Part shown: positions 17,901 through 26,508 of the stretch, piece by piece
Position numbering within the stretch: the first letter of the stretch is position 1
Layout of the letters: every line of letters begins with the position of its first letter
DNA from: Aquimarina sp. MMG016
Lineage (GTDB): Bacteria; Bacteroidota; Bacteroidia; Flavobacteriales; Flavobacteriaceae
Assembly (NCBI RefSeq): GCF_018100805.1
Contig: NZ_JAGJEA010000002.1
Coordinates: 496,001-560,000 of the forward strand
DNA length: 64,000 nucleotides
Reading direction: 5' to 3'
Program-made: the position numbers and the translations under genes
Notes under the pieces: model-generated
What the model saw: only the letters and a program-made list of their open reading frames with translations
Told to the model about the DNA's origin: nothing
Database searches by the model: none

Positions 17901-18813
17901 GATCAAAAGATTTAGTTATAATCTCTTCTATAGTCTCTTTATCTGGGTGGGTAAGCCGTGTTTTTTTATAAAAAATATGTGGAATATAGGATTGTAACTG
18001 ATCCAAATGTCCAAAATATTCCTCACGCAAAGAGATAATAATATTCAGGCATACTTTATGATCAAATATTAGCTTTAAGAACAATCCAAACTCATTAATT
18101 TCCTCCTGGCTTCCATAAACAAACAATTCTTCGAACTGGTCAAAAATAATGAGTGGTACATATGATAAGTTTTTATGTTTGTTTTTAAAATATGTTTCAA
18201 TCTTTATACAGGATTCATTAACCTCTTGATTTTTTTTAATTAGTTGTTCTAAAAGATCATTTCTCTCTAGGATATAATCTTCTAGAACATTGTTGTTTTT
18301 ATCAATAACTAACTGAGTATCATTAAGACTCTCTGATGATTGCTTTTTGTTTTTTGAATTATAGTTTCTTTGACTCTTCTTTAGTTTAACGATTTGATCC
18401 TCAACAGAAAGAGTCATCTCATCTATAGTTTCAATCCCTCTGGATATTTCTTTAAGCTCTTTTTGATGATTTAGAAAATCACTTAACAACTCGGATTGAT
18501 CATCTATTACATTTTTGGTTTTATCTTCGCTAATAAATAGAGTTTTCTTAATAGAATCGATAAGGTTTTCATTTCTTCTGATACTAATAATAATATTATC
18601 CTTTAACCGCACTCTATTAAGTAAACCACAATAAATAAGACTGGTTTTACCCGATCCGGATGGTCCGTGAAGTACAACTAAAGAAGAATCTTTATATAAC
18701 TGAAATAGTTTAAGTGTTTCTTTCCTTCTTCCAAAATAACTGTCCTTATCATCTTTTTGATAAGAATTTAGAAACTTAAAAGGTGAAGATATATTTGATT
18801 CTAACAGCATCAT
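14911..18813 (-). CDS. STAND-type P-loop ATPase with transmembrane helix and WD40 repeats
   Basis: 1300 residues. The Walker A motif GPSGSGKTS is at 50-58 and the Walker B strand LIIFDQFEEL at 221-230, ending in acidic DQFEEL as in novel STAND NTPases. A lysine- and glutamate-rich, coiled-coil-like insertion (about 95-215) separates the two. A winged-helix-like segment follows to about residue 530. One transmembrane helix (VISVLMLLSLIALAIYF, about 613-631) anchors the protein, leaving the C-terminal half on the other side of the membrane or folded back. From about 960 to the end there are WD40 repeats (IGHTDAIRNVSF ... TIKVWI, and GHTDKVTDIDFSKNG ... ALVWKI), the likely sensor. It follows the CHAT gene by four bases. 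Both ATGs at its start are possible. Confidence 0.88.
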   Translation of the reverse strand: MMLLESNISSPFKFLNSYQKDDKDSYFGRRKETLKLFQLYKDSSLVVLHGPSGSGKTSLIYCGLLNRVRLKDNIIISIRRNENLIDSIKKTLFISEDKTKNVIDDQSELLSDFLNHQKELKEISRGIETIDEMTLSVEDQIVKLKKSQRNYNSKNKKQSSESLNDTQLVIDKNNNVLEDYILERNDLLEQLIKKNQEVNESCIKIETYFKNKHKNLSYVPLIIFDQFEELFVYGSQEEINEFGLFLKLIFDHKVCLNIIISLREEYFGHLDQLQSYIPHIFYKKTRLTHPDKETIEEIITKSFDRFNINKYKDHNDVNQRAELSDVEKRNRISLIVDQIKIQEDTEISYHLPFLQVYLDRLYKIDLYKTYKNNIPKHIKEAYGDYPPIEFNEQEIREFGSIENVLEKYIREVNNKILRNASNMLNNRKEHNDSVIKFLRHFRAKNDLKKRIPIRLQDQMYVIDSEKISNKIQIDIWGNTNDEEYNSTLSEIIDELHQKGILNISTEHVELSHDIIAKVISNIRIEEDFRSLIKKDFDSSFDIYADTGEAGDFLTAQQINRMNENKDFIIYHDDVDLLKERTDFFTKSIEESKKDELEKEKQNRKIKKYFNYSRVISVLMLLSLIALAIYFQRVNEAKDELSLANKLQKRQALINEVSKDIYKGTGDAFRDYKADKTSSFNHIRKSESIYLQNDSLFSYKKLGIGNFGIINSFKNEFYKNYIKTPFYLNSISLLGEGHIIKTKTRKLDKADSTLYLFALTAYNKLIARSLVYKNKNDQGAKIFKKDNVVAFEPFINDKGKLMTFIAIKEPSEKSIRLKLLNNQGNPVVLDSIHGDREIPVFGNRISDIEHQNNYKFLIGADNEVLQVNLDYLANSGKKNSITKLKEFENDIRTIKSFPGNRDNYLVLHGDNNLFKSTDTISNIFQGKNVENDYIYSFEILKNNSILLGFSNGVKWYDSNLNNFRNLDYKSDEGISAIDVLDGQILIGCYDKTASLWCSDNTVLKEFIGHTDAIRNVSFIDKDYIITSGEDQTIKVWIIKPVAVASNKMDGEIAEIQFKELNEVLISYGKKNNINTKILTNDLSESDDSIVNQEIPLVEQKPAAVNSLNITQRGNMVLDNTDIITGVNVIKYNTIRKIIAIASDDNQIYIYKNNKVIDTIAGHTDKVTDIDFSKNGEYMVSGSWDNKALVWKIDQSNHFKKIAELTFHTGDIEDVEFYDNSMLLTASNDKTVQIYKFKNDKFEQIPSLIRHNSIVTAATFSLDGKYIISGDSNGNIKKWDFLHFDKEIEKRTIDTDVLQESP

Positions 18814-18817
18814 TGGT

Positions 18818-20581
18818 TTACGATATTATTTCCCATATAGTTTTAAAATGATCCAGGAGTTTTTTCTTACTTTCTATAAGTTTTATCGTTCCATTTCCAT
18901 TTATGGATTGATTTTCTAATAAAATGGGGTTAAGAGGAACAGTTATTTTTTTGTTTTCTTCATCTAGATTATCAGAATCTACGGCTTCATAAATAAGCTT
19001 ATTTCCGCTTACATGATATCGATCCAGGTAATATAATTTGATCTTATCCGCAGCGACAGATGCAGAATTTATATCCAGATAAAAAGGGGAGAGGTTTATT
19101 GCTCTGTTGTTGATTAATTGATCTTCTTTAATTTCTGTTTTATAGACATATACAGAATGTACATTGATATCTATCATAGTACTAGAATCCGTTACCGTAA
19201 ATACTTCTCCGGTTTCAAAACCTTGTAGCAAAGGTCTGCTATCAATAGGGTAGAAAGATTTATTAATGAAGTATGAACGTTCGCTTTTATACTTAAATTG
19301 ATAATAAAACACATCATAGATTGACTCTATCCCAAGGGTTCTAAGGAATCTGAATCTTTTCAAAAAGATTCTTAAATAAGACTCGGCCTTGATATATTGT
19401 TGTTTACTACTCTGATTTTGATCTGTATGTTCAAAGAAAAAATCAGACACATACTGAAAATCTTTTTGATTTTCTACAGCACATTCCTTCAATTCTTGCC
19501 AAAACGGATAGTTTTCAATGTACTTGTCAGGAATATTACTATATATAAGAGCTAAATCTTCAATGATTCTATCCTGATCATTAAGTTGCCAGCTGATTTT
19601 AAGGTTTTCTCTAAGTACAGTTTTTACTTCTGGACTAAGTTGAGATGAAAAATCAGGATGTTCTTTGGAAATTGACCAAATTATAGAATATGCAGAAAAC
19701 TTAAGGAATTTTAAAAACTCATTAAGAATCTTACGGGTCGTTCTATAGCGTTCTTCTCCTAATTTCTGATATTTACTATTATTATCATTATCATAGTCAG
19801 AGAGTTTATACAAATGAATACATAAGAAATATGGATAATATTTATATAATTTGTCATCTAATTTTTCTTCTTTGATGATTTCCTGCTCTAATTTCTTAAA
19901 ACCGCTATAAATAGGATATGCATCCGGGATTTGGTTATAAATAACCCTTTGATCAAAATCCTGAGCTTCTTTATTGATCTTGATAACATAATTATCCAAT
20001 TTTTTATTAAGTTCTTCAAAAGCCATTGAACCTCTCTGGTTATCTTTTTCTTCAGGGTCTTTATAATATCCTTGCTGAAAACCAACCGCTTGCAGAAATA
20101 CATTTTCTATAAGGTCGCTACTATTTATATTTTCCTCTTCATTTAACAATAAAGAATAAAAACGTTCAGAGAATGTTTTGGCAAAATGATCATATACTGG
20201 TGTTGTGGTTCCGATTACAATAGGAACATTATCCAAAGAATTAATGATCGCATCTGTAGAGCAACCATTGATAAAAACCATCTTTAGTTTAGGAGCATTA
20301 TTAAGAATGTTGATCAACCCTTTATTATTAAAGACTTCATCGCTTAACTGAATCGTTCCACCTCCTTGATGACCGCTAAAATGGAATACAGTCATATCAT
20401 TAGTAAGTTCTTTTACCTTATCTATAAAACCATCAACTCCTTTATTACTAATAATTTCTTTAGTAAATTGATCTTTATTGGATAATAATAATCCATCAAT
20501 AGCAGAGTATTCATCTTCTAGATAACTCAAAGGGTTTTGATTATCATTTTCAAATATGCCTACAAAATATTCAGCTGCCAT
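18818..20581 (-). CDS. CHAT-domain cysteine protease
   Basis: 587 residues. The N-terminal 150 residues form a CHAT domain with catalytic His71 in FHFSGHQGGG and Cys107 in MVFINGCSTD, followed by the VPIVIGTTTPV strand. The remaining 430 residues are unrecognised, mostly helical and rich in charged residues (PDAYPIYSGFKKLEQEIIKEE, FLRTLGIESIYDVFYY), and may be a regulatory or partner-binding region. The gene starts 16 bases after the gasdermin stop and ends four bases before the STAND start, so these three genes are tightly coupled. CHAT proteases next to gasdermins are known activators that cut the autoinhibitory tail; I infer that role here but the caspase two genes upstream is an equal candidate. 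Confidence 0.87.
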   Translation of the reverse strand: MAAEYFVGIFENDNQNPLSYLEDEYSAIDGLLLSNKDQFTKEIISNKGVDGFIDKVKELTNDMTVFHFSGHQGGGTIQLSDEVFNNKGLINILNNAPKLKMVFINGCSTDAIINSLDNVPIVIGTTTPVYDHFAKTFSERFYSLLLNEEENINSSDLIENVFLQAVGFQQGYYKDPEEKDNQRGSMAFEELNKKLDNYVIKINKEAQDFDQRVIYNQIPDAYPIYSGFKKLEQEIIKEEKLDDKLYKYYPYFLCIHLYKLSDYDNDNNSKYQKLGEERYRTTRKILNEFLKFLKFSAYSIIWSISKEHPDFSSQLSPEVKTVLRENLKISWQLNDQDRIIEDLALIYSNIPDKYIENYPFWQELKECAVENQKDFQYVSDFFFEHTDQNQSSKQQYIKAESYLRIFLKRFRFLRTLGIESIYDVFYYQFKYKSERSYFINKSFYPIDSRPLLQGFETGEVFTVTDSSTMIDINVHSVYVYKTEIKEDQLINNRAINLSPFYLDINSASVAADKIKLYYLDRYHVSGNKLIYEAVDSDNLDEENKKITVPLNPILLENQSINGNGTIKLIESKKKLLDHFKTIWEIIS

Positions 20582-20597
20582 GATCTTTAAATTTGTA

Positions 20598-21428
20598 CTA
20601 AAATTCTAATAACAAAGGATTTGCTTGATTTTCATCAAATACATAATGTGGTATTTGTACTTGACTTGATCCCAATCCTTCACTTTTTGCTGATCTAATA
20701 TTATCCAACCATTGTCCTCTGGAAAACTTTCCTGTTTCTGGATCAATATTTAATTCTATACAAGTAAAAGCATAGGTCAGAGGAGTATCCCCCTGAAACT
20801 TAACTTCATTCTCAGTAACTTTTTCTACTTTAAGACTTGTGTCTATATTAGCAACATAGTTCTGAATTAGAGGAATATTAATAGCCGCTTCAGTATCATT
20901 ACTGCTATATGTAGAAAGTGAGAAATCTGTACTTGTGAGCACATCTGTAATTAATGCTAGTTTTACATCTTTCTTACTGTTTATAATTTCTTCAATAAAC
21001 ATATTTTCAGGATCTCCCTTTATATCATCCTTGATCAAAACGTTACCAAATTCCAAAACATCAATATACTTCCTAACTACATTTCCGAAGGAAAAAGACA
21101 TTTTTTTAGACCCTTTTACTGAAGCTCCAATCACAGCTGGATCCATTCCTAATGCTTTAATAAAATTGCCAAGAATATCAAACCCAATTTTAAAATCTAT
21201 TTTTTTAGTTTTAGTATTTGAGATTTGAGATACAGGAGATGAATTTATGGTCAAAGAATGCTGAAAACCATCTTTGACCAGAAACTTAAACTCGCCAAGG
21301 TACTTCGGTTTTTCATCCCGAATCTCCAGCATACATAAGGGTTGTATCCTAGCTTCCGGAACTCTTAATGGATTAGCATCAAATAAATCTCTAATCTGAT
21401 CAGTTATTTTGTTCTTGCAAATTCTCAT
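20598..21428 (-). CDS. Probable bacterial gasdermin (pore-forming protein)
   Basis: 276 residues, close to the usual length of bacterial gasdermins. Features of the family that I see: a Cys at position 4 (MRICKNK), where bacterial gasdermins carry a palmitoylated Cys near the N terminus; an early RIQPLCMLEI strand and YLGEF turn; a central FKIGFDILGNFIKALG helix followed by SFSFGNVVRKYIDVLEF; the paired strands KLALITDVLTSTDFSL; and a FQGDTPLTYAFTCIEL strand near residue 211. The last 30-40 residues (from about RSAKSEGLGSSQ) would be the loop and autoinhibitory tail removed by a protease. The gene sits between a caspase-like and a CHAT protease in one operon, the known context of bacterial gasdermins. 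No database search was possible, so the call rests on pattern and context. Confidence 0.72.
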   Translation of the reverse strand: MRICKNKITDQIRDLFDANPLRVPEARIQPLCMLEIRDEKPKYLGEFKFLVKDGFQHSLTINSSPVSQISNTKTKKIDFKIGFDILGNFIKALGMDPAVIGASVKGSKKMSFSFGNVVRKYIDVLEFGNVLIKDDIKGDPENMFIEEIINSKKDVKLALITDVLTSTDFSLSTYSSNDTEAAINIPLIQNYVANIDTSLKVEKVTENEVKFQGDTPLTYAFTCIELNIDPETGKFSRGQWLDNIRSAKSEGLGSSQVQIPHYVFDENQANPLLLEF

Positions 21429-21473
21429 AAGTATTTATATTCAAGTTGGTTTTTGTTTTTTTAATATTTGATA

Positions 21474-23543
21474 TTATGTATTGAAGGTATCTGCTATTAA
21501 ATTATCTTTTTTTTGATTTGGGTATAAAATATCTATAAAAGATTTTGTAATTCTATGATTAGTATACCAATTCCAATTATCAAGTAGTTTTTTACTTACT
21601 TGATTATACACAGGGTTTGGAAGCTTTAACGAAGTGGTATATACGCCCCATCTAGCTTCTTTTGGTGAGAATTCTGAAATTGGGCCGTGACCTCTTGTCA
21701 CTCTTAATTCTGTTGTAATAGGGTGTTTTAAAGGGTCTTGAAGCATATCGGGGATGGATGCAGTAATATCTTCTACATTGTTTACAATAAACTTATAGTT
21801 AAGCCAATCATACTCCCAATTATAAATCTCTTTATAGGTATCAAAAGACCATCCTGCATATGCAGTGTTATAATGATCATAAAACAATATAGATTGTCCA
21901 GGTTTTAATTCTTTGGTTAAATTATCAAAAGGATCAGATGAGATACTGATATCTGAACTTAATAACAATACAGTCACAAAAATGTTTTCATTGGAAATGT
22001 TAGAGACTTTAACCTGATATTTTTGATAATATTCTCCTGTGGTAGTTTTTTGATCTTTACTGGAAACAGGAAGAGTATGTTCTTTATCAAAAATATTTAC
22101 CCAGTTTTGATCCTCTAGACATATTTCAACTTTAATAGGTGGTTTCTGGAAACCTGAATCAGGATTTTCTAGTGTATTATAATAATTCCATTTAATCAAA
22201 GAACGTAATTGTCTAGACAGCATTTTATGTATTTGATCATCCTCAAGTTCTAACAGATCAATTTGCAAAGCCAAAGGTCTATAGGGATCATCAGCTAGAC
22301 TTATATAAATGGTTTGATTAAAAATATTTACATAAAATGAAGCTTGATCTGCCGTAACTACTGAAATATTTGGAATACCACTAATGATGGGCTTTATTTT
22401 ATCCTCTGTCTTTTTATCTTGATCCAAATTATGGATATAGACTTCTAATTCATTATAAATCAAATTACTAATTACCGAATATGAATTATTGTAATCCAAA
22501 GAGATATTTTGCTCCATGGGGTCCTGTATAAGAGCATATTCCAGATTAACTTCAAGTATTTTAGTAGTAAAAGAATTATTTTCGTCTACTTGTATCATAA
22601 TTTCAAAGTCTTCTTTGATGCCAAACAGAAGTCCTTTATTATAAAACCAACCATTCTTATTATTAAAAACGATTTTACCCTGATCTATTTTATTCTGTTT
22701 AGGAAATAGATTCAACCACGAACTATAATGATCAATTGTACCATCTCCTTGAATGGTAATAACCGGGGTTTGTTTTTTTTGAGTTATATCTTTCAGGCTT
22801 ATTCTTGCCCATTTTGTTATTTCCTGATAATTTATTTTGTTTTCTTTTGCCCTTAAAAGTTGCAACAGATATCTGGTAAAGACACCTCCTTTAGCATCTT
22901 CCCAAGAAGATTCTGATGATAAACAAGCAGAAATATTTACAGAATTCTTATAAGGTATTAGAGCAGCGACACTATTTGTTTTGAAGTCCTTTTCATTAAT
23001 TTCCTTTGCAAAAATAAAATCTTCATAATCTCTGGCCGGAAATATAGTACTCATCCTTCTAGATCTGGATTCCCCTAGATCTTTATTTTTAAAAGACCTA
23101 ACAATATCACCAGAATGACAACAATCAAAAACAGAGACTAAATGTGGATTACTTGGAAATCTGGAAAACAAATATCTTAACTCTTTGTCTGCTAATAAGA
23201 AGTCGGCATCATTATCCTGATCCTTATCATAACAAACCATACACTCGATTAAACCAGAATGTACATCGTTAAATAAACCCGAAGACTCCTCTAAAGTGCC
23301 ATGACCACTATAATATAAAAATACTACATCATCATCATTTACTTCATGGTAGAAAGAATTTATAGATTGTATTATATTAGTTTTGGTAGCATCACCATCT
23401 ATAAGTTTTTTAACAGAAAAAGAATCGTAATTATCCTGTATTGAATCAAGATAAGTTTCAATTTTATCTACATCATTAACACACTGCAGTAACGGATTAC
23501 GCTCGTATTGATTAATTCCAATAAGTAATGCAAATAAGCCCAT
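21474..23543 (-). CDS. Caspase-like (C14, metacaspase-type) protease with long C-terminal region
   Basis: 689 residues, first gene of the operon. Residues 1-270 are a C14 caspase domain: it opens with FALLIGINQYE, the catalytic His81 lies in YYSGHGTLEE and the catalytic Cys142 in VFDCCHSGD; SACLSSESSWED and GVFTRYLLQLL complete the p10-like part. The DCCHSG box and the acidic S1 residues point to Arg/Lys specificity as in metacaspases, though this is family inference. The remaining 400 residues contain a beta-rich region (KGLLFGIKEDFEIMIQV, about 305-330) and further strands up to a Trp-rich end; I do not recognise a domain there. The gasdermin gene follows after 45 bases. The protease could be sensor, activator or effector. 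Confidence 0.9.
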   Translation of the reverse strand: MGLFALLIGINQYERNPLLQCVNDVDKIETYLDSIQDNYDSFSVKKLIDGDATKTNIIQSINSFYHEVNDDDVVFLYYSGHGTLEESSGLFNDVHSGLIECMVCYDKDQDNDADFLLADKELRYLFSRFPSNPHLVSVFDCCHSGDIVRSFKNKDLGESRSRRMSTIFPARDYEDFIFAKEINEKDFKTNSVAALIPYKNSVNISACLSSESSWEDAKGGVFTRYLLQLLRAKENKINYQEITKWARISLKDITQKKQTPVITIQGDGTIDHYSSWLNLFPKQNKIDQGKIVFNNKNGWFYNKGLLFGIKEDFEIMIQVDENNSFTTKILEVNLEYALIQDPMEQNISLDYNNSYSVISNLIYNELEVYIHNLDQDKKTEDKIKPIISGIPNISVVTADQASFYVNIFNQTIYISLADDPYRPLALQIDLLELEDDQIHKMLSRQLRSLIKWNYYNTLENPDSGFQKPPIKVEICLEDQNWVNIFDKEHTLPVSSKDQKTTTGEYYQKYQVKVSNISNENIFVTVLLLSSDISISSDPFDNLTKELKPGQSILFYDHYNTAYAGWSFDTYKEIYNWEYDWLNYKFIVNNVEDITASIPDMLQDPLKHPITTELRVTRGHGPISEFSPKEARWGVYTTSLKLPNPVYNQVSKKLLDNWNWYTNHRITKSFIDILYPNQKKDNLIADTFNT

Positions 23544-23945
23544 GATTGCGTGTACAAAATTGTTAATTAGAAATAACTACAATTAAGAAAACAAAGTAAT
23601 ATGAATTATTTATAAGTAAGCGGTTACAAATAAGTAATGTAGGGTATATAAATTTAACTTATTCCTAATTTAAAAACAAATAATCTAATCACTTCATATA
23701 GAATGCGTGTACAATTAAATCGAGTATGAAAATAAGATATCTTTTTTAATATTTACAAAGTAAACGCCCCAAATACTAAAGGGGGTTTTCCCCTCAAATA
23801 TGGATAGCTATGATAATTATGCATTATAACGAGAAATATGCAATTTCATCGAAAAAAAATGATATGTTATTTTTATAATAAGTCATAAATCCCACGTTTT
23901 TTGATTATTTTTAACATATAAATAATAACACCTATTTCTATTATC
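23544..23945. other. Divergent intergenic region between the caspase operon and the M48 gene
   Basis: About 400 bases of AT-rich DNA that must hold the promoters of both directions. The one clear structure is a short GC-rich hairpin, AGGGG at 23780-23784 pairing with CCCCT at 23790-23794 with a GTTTT loop. I found no convincing TAnnTTTG-type promoter box, no RNA gene and no ORF. Confidence 0.5.
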
Positions 23946-24767
23946 ATGAAAATAAGAAAACCAATAGTTGCGCTAGGAACATTTTTAGTATTTATGTCTT
24001 GTGCAACAAACCCATTTACAGGTAAACAAACGTTGGCATTGGTACCAAATTCTCAAATATTACCAATGGCTTTTCAACAATACAACCAATTTCTAGGAGA
24101 AAATAAAGTTGTAAAAGGAACTGCAGATGCTGAGATGATAACCAGGGTAGGGCAAAAAATCTCAAAAGCTTCAGAAAGATGGTTAAATGCCAATGGATAT
24201 TCTGGATATCTTAAAGATTATAAGTGGGAGTATAACCTGGTAGATGATAAAACAGTGAATGCCTGGTGTATGCCAGGAGGCAAAATTGTCTTTTACACAG
24301 GAATTTTACCTATAGCCAAGGGAGAAACAGGAGTTGCTGCAATTATGGGTCACGAAGTTGCTCACGCATTGGCTAATCATGGTCAACAACGTATGAGTGC
24401 TGCTCAGCTGCAACAAGTTGCAGGAGTTGCTACATCTGTAGCAATACAAAATAAAAGCCAAGAAACTCAACAAATTATTGGTACAGCTTTTGGGTTAGGA
24501 AGTCAACTTGGAGTAATGCTTCCCTTTAGTAGAAGCCACGAAACTGAAGCAGACAGAATTGGATTACAATTAATGGCAATAGCGGGGTATAACCCCGATG
24601 AGGCTGCAGAATTATGGAAACGCATGAAAGCTAACAGTGGGGGAGAATCTCCACCAGAATTTATGAGTACACATCCTTCTAATGATACTCGAATTGCTAA
24701 TCTTACTGCTTGGGCTCCAGCAGCAAAAGCTGAAGCTAGAAAATTTGGAGTAACCACCTTTAAATAA
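23946..24767 (+). CDS. M48-family metalloprotease, lipoprotein
   Basis: 273 residues with a lipoprotein signal peptide (lipidated Cys19 in LVFMSCATNP), so it is anchored in the envelope facing the periplasm. The zinc site is complete: H136 and H140 in GHEVAHALANH, and the third ligand in HETEADRIG (about 198-206). The ATNPFTGKQTLALVP opening and the C-terminal MSTHPSNDTRIANL are hallmarks of the LoiP/YggG-like group, which degrade misfolded envelope proteins. A strong terminator follows. It is not part of the divergent caspase operon. Confidence 0.93.
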   Translation: MKIRKPIVALGTFLVFMSCATNPFTGKQTLALVPNSQILPMAFQQYNQFLGENKVVKGTADAEMITRVGQKISKASERWLNANGYSGYLKDYKWEYNLVDDKTVNAWCMPGGKIVFYTGILPIAKGETGVAAIMGHEVAHALANHGQQRMSAAQLQQVAGVATSVAIQNKSQETQQIIGTAFGLGSQLGVMLPFSRSHETEADRIGLQLMAIAGYNPDEAAELWKRMKANSGGESPPEFMSTHPSNDTRIANLTAWAPAAKAEARKFGVTTFK

Positions 24768-24808
24768 TTGTAAACTTTTAGCAGTTAAAAAGATTATACC
24801 TATTTTAG

Positions 24809-24843
24809 AAGCTGTTCTGAAACTTTTCAGAACAGCTTTTTTA
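24809..24843 (+). terminator. Rho-independent terminator after the M48 gene
   Basis: AAGCTGTTCTGAAA (24809-24822) pairs with TTTCAGAACAGCTT (24825-24838); the loop closes within the A/T ends, and a T run follows directly. Confidence 0.85.
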
Positions 24844-24867
24844 ATTAAACTCTATTAAAAATTACGC

Positions 24868-26193
24868 ATGCAACAACTTCCTAAAGGCCACAAAAAATTG
24901 CTAAATGCCTGGGCATTTTACGATTGGGCAAATTCTGTTTATAGTTTAACCATTGCTTCAGCCATATTTCCAATATTTTGGGGAGCACTAACCATAGTTA
25001 GAGATGAGCAAAATAATGATATAATTATAAGTGATACGGTACGATTTCTTGGTATTGACTTCAATAATGATTCACTAATTAGTTATGTAACAGCTTTAGC
25101 ATTTCTTACTGTATCTATATTAAGTCCATTACTATCAGGTATAGCTGATTATGTTGGCAATAAGAAAAATTTTCTAAAGTTCTTTTGCTATTTAGGAGCT
25201 ATCTCTTGTATTGGGTTGTATTGGTTTAATCTTGAAAACCTTTGGTTCGGACTATTATGTTACTATTCAGCATTAATAGGTTTTTGGGCAAGTTTGGTAT
25301 TTTACAATTCCTACTTACCGGATATTGCTTTTCCTGAACAACAGGATGCTATAAGTGCCAAAGGGTATTCTCTTGGCTATATTGGAAGTGTAATTTTATT
25401 GATCATTAACCTAATTATGATTTTCTTCTATGACTCATTTGGTTTTAAAGATGAAGGAGTTCCAACTAGACTATCTTTTGTAATGGTAGGCGTCTGGTGG
25501 ATCATTTTTAGTCAATATACGTATTATTATTTGCCTAAAGGAAGTAAAAAAGAGACTTTGACCAAGAGTGTGGTTTTTAATGGTTTTAAAGAACTAAAAA
25601 TGATTTGGAATGCATTACGACACGATATAAAACTTCGCAGATATCTTTCTGCATTTTTTGTATATAGTATGGCTGTTCAAACTATTATGCTTATAGCTAC
25701 CTATTTTGGAATTGAAGAATTAGACTGGGGAGATCAAAATGCAACTACCGGACTTATTATTAGTATCCTACTAATTCAATTGGTGGCAGTATTAGGAGCA
25801 TATCTTACTTCTAAAGCTTCTTCAAAATTTGGTAATATACAAACTCTTATTACAATTAATTTTATTTGGATCGGGATATGTGTTTATGCTTATACGGTAA
25901 CAACACCAATGCAGTTTTATGTAACAGCAGCTATTGTTGGATTAGTCATGGGGGGGATACAGGCACTTTCTAGATCTACATATTCTAAGCTTCTCCCAAA
26001 AGATGCTATAGATACTGCATCATATTTCAGTTTTTATGATGTTTCAGAAAAGATAGGTATTGTAATTGGGATGTTTTCATATGGATTAATTGCGCAGTTG
26101 ACAGGAAGTATAAGATACTCAATTCTTTTCTTGATTCTATTCTTTGTAGTAGGGGTTATGCTTCTTTTTAGAGTTCCAAAGGGAGAGAAATAG
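24868..26193 (+). CDS. MFS transporter, Atg22/UMF1-like
   Basis: 441 residues with about twelve predicted membrane helices. The opening NAWAFYDWANSVYSLTIASAIFP is the signature of the vacuole-effluxer-like (Atg22/UMF1) branch of the major facilitator superfamily, as is GGIQALSRSTYSKLLP in the tenth helix region. The family is thought to export amino acids or other small solutes, but bacterial substrates are unknown. It sits on its own behind the M48 terminator and is followed by a 315-base spacer. Start chosen at the first ATG, which leaves a short cytoplasmic N terminus (QQLPKGHKKLL). Confidence 0.92.
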   Translation: MQQLPKGHKKLLNAWAFYDWANSVYSLTIASAIFPIFWGALTIVRDEQNNDIIISDTVRFLGIDFNNDSLISYVTALAFLTVSILSPLLSGIADYVGNKKNFLKFFCYLGAISCIGLYWFNLENLWFGLLCYYSALIGFWASLVFYNSYLPDIAFPEQQDAISAKGYSLGYIGSVILLIINLIMIFFYDSFGFKDEGVPTRLSFVMVGVWWIIFSQYTYYYLPKGSKKETLTKSVVFNGFKELKMIWNALRHDIKLRRYLSAFFVYSMAVQTIMLIATYFGIEELDWGDQNATTGLIISILLIQLVAVLGAYLTSKASSKFGNIQTLITINFIWIGICVYAYTVTTPMQFYVTAAIVGLVMGGIQALSRSTYSKLLPKDAIDTASYFSFYDVSEKIGIVIGMFSYGLIAQLTGSIRYSILFLILFFVVGVMLLFRVPKGEK

Positions 26194-26508
26194 CCATATA
26201 TTGAAAGCCAAAAATGAATTACAAAACAATTCTGTAAGGACTGTTAATAGTTAGTTAATGTATCTTAATGTTAAAGTTTCTGACCAGGAACATTCATAAA
26301 TTAGAGTAATATTATACTTTAAAACCTATAACATATTTGTCATACTTTTCTAGAATTCAAAAGCTTTAGAATATTTCATCTGGATTCTTTGTTTTTTATC
26401 TAATAATTACCAGTTTTTATTAGTTACAAAAGAGTAATTTTTTGAAATATAATAATATTTGAGACGTTATTATTTTAACAAAATCTATAAAAATAATCTT
26501 AACCAATT
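26194..26508. other. Intergenic spacer with no gene
   Basis: 315 bases, very AT-rich, between the MFS gene and the lipocalin-like lipoprotein gene. It should contain the promoter of the latter. I see no ORF, hairpin or RNA gene in it. Confidence 0.5.
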
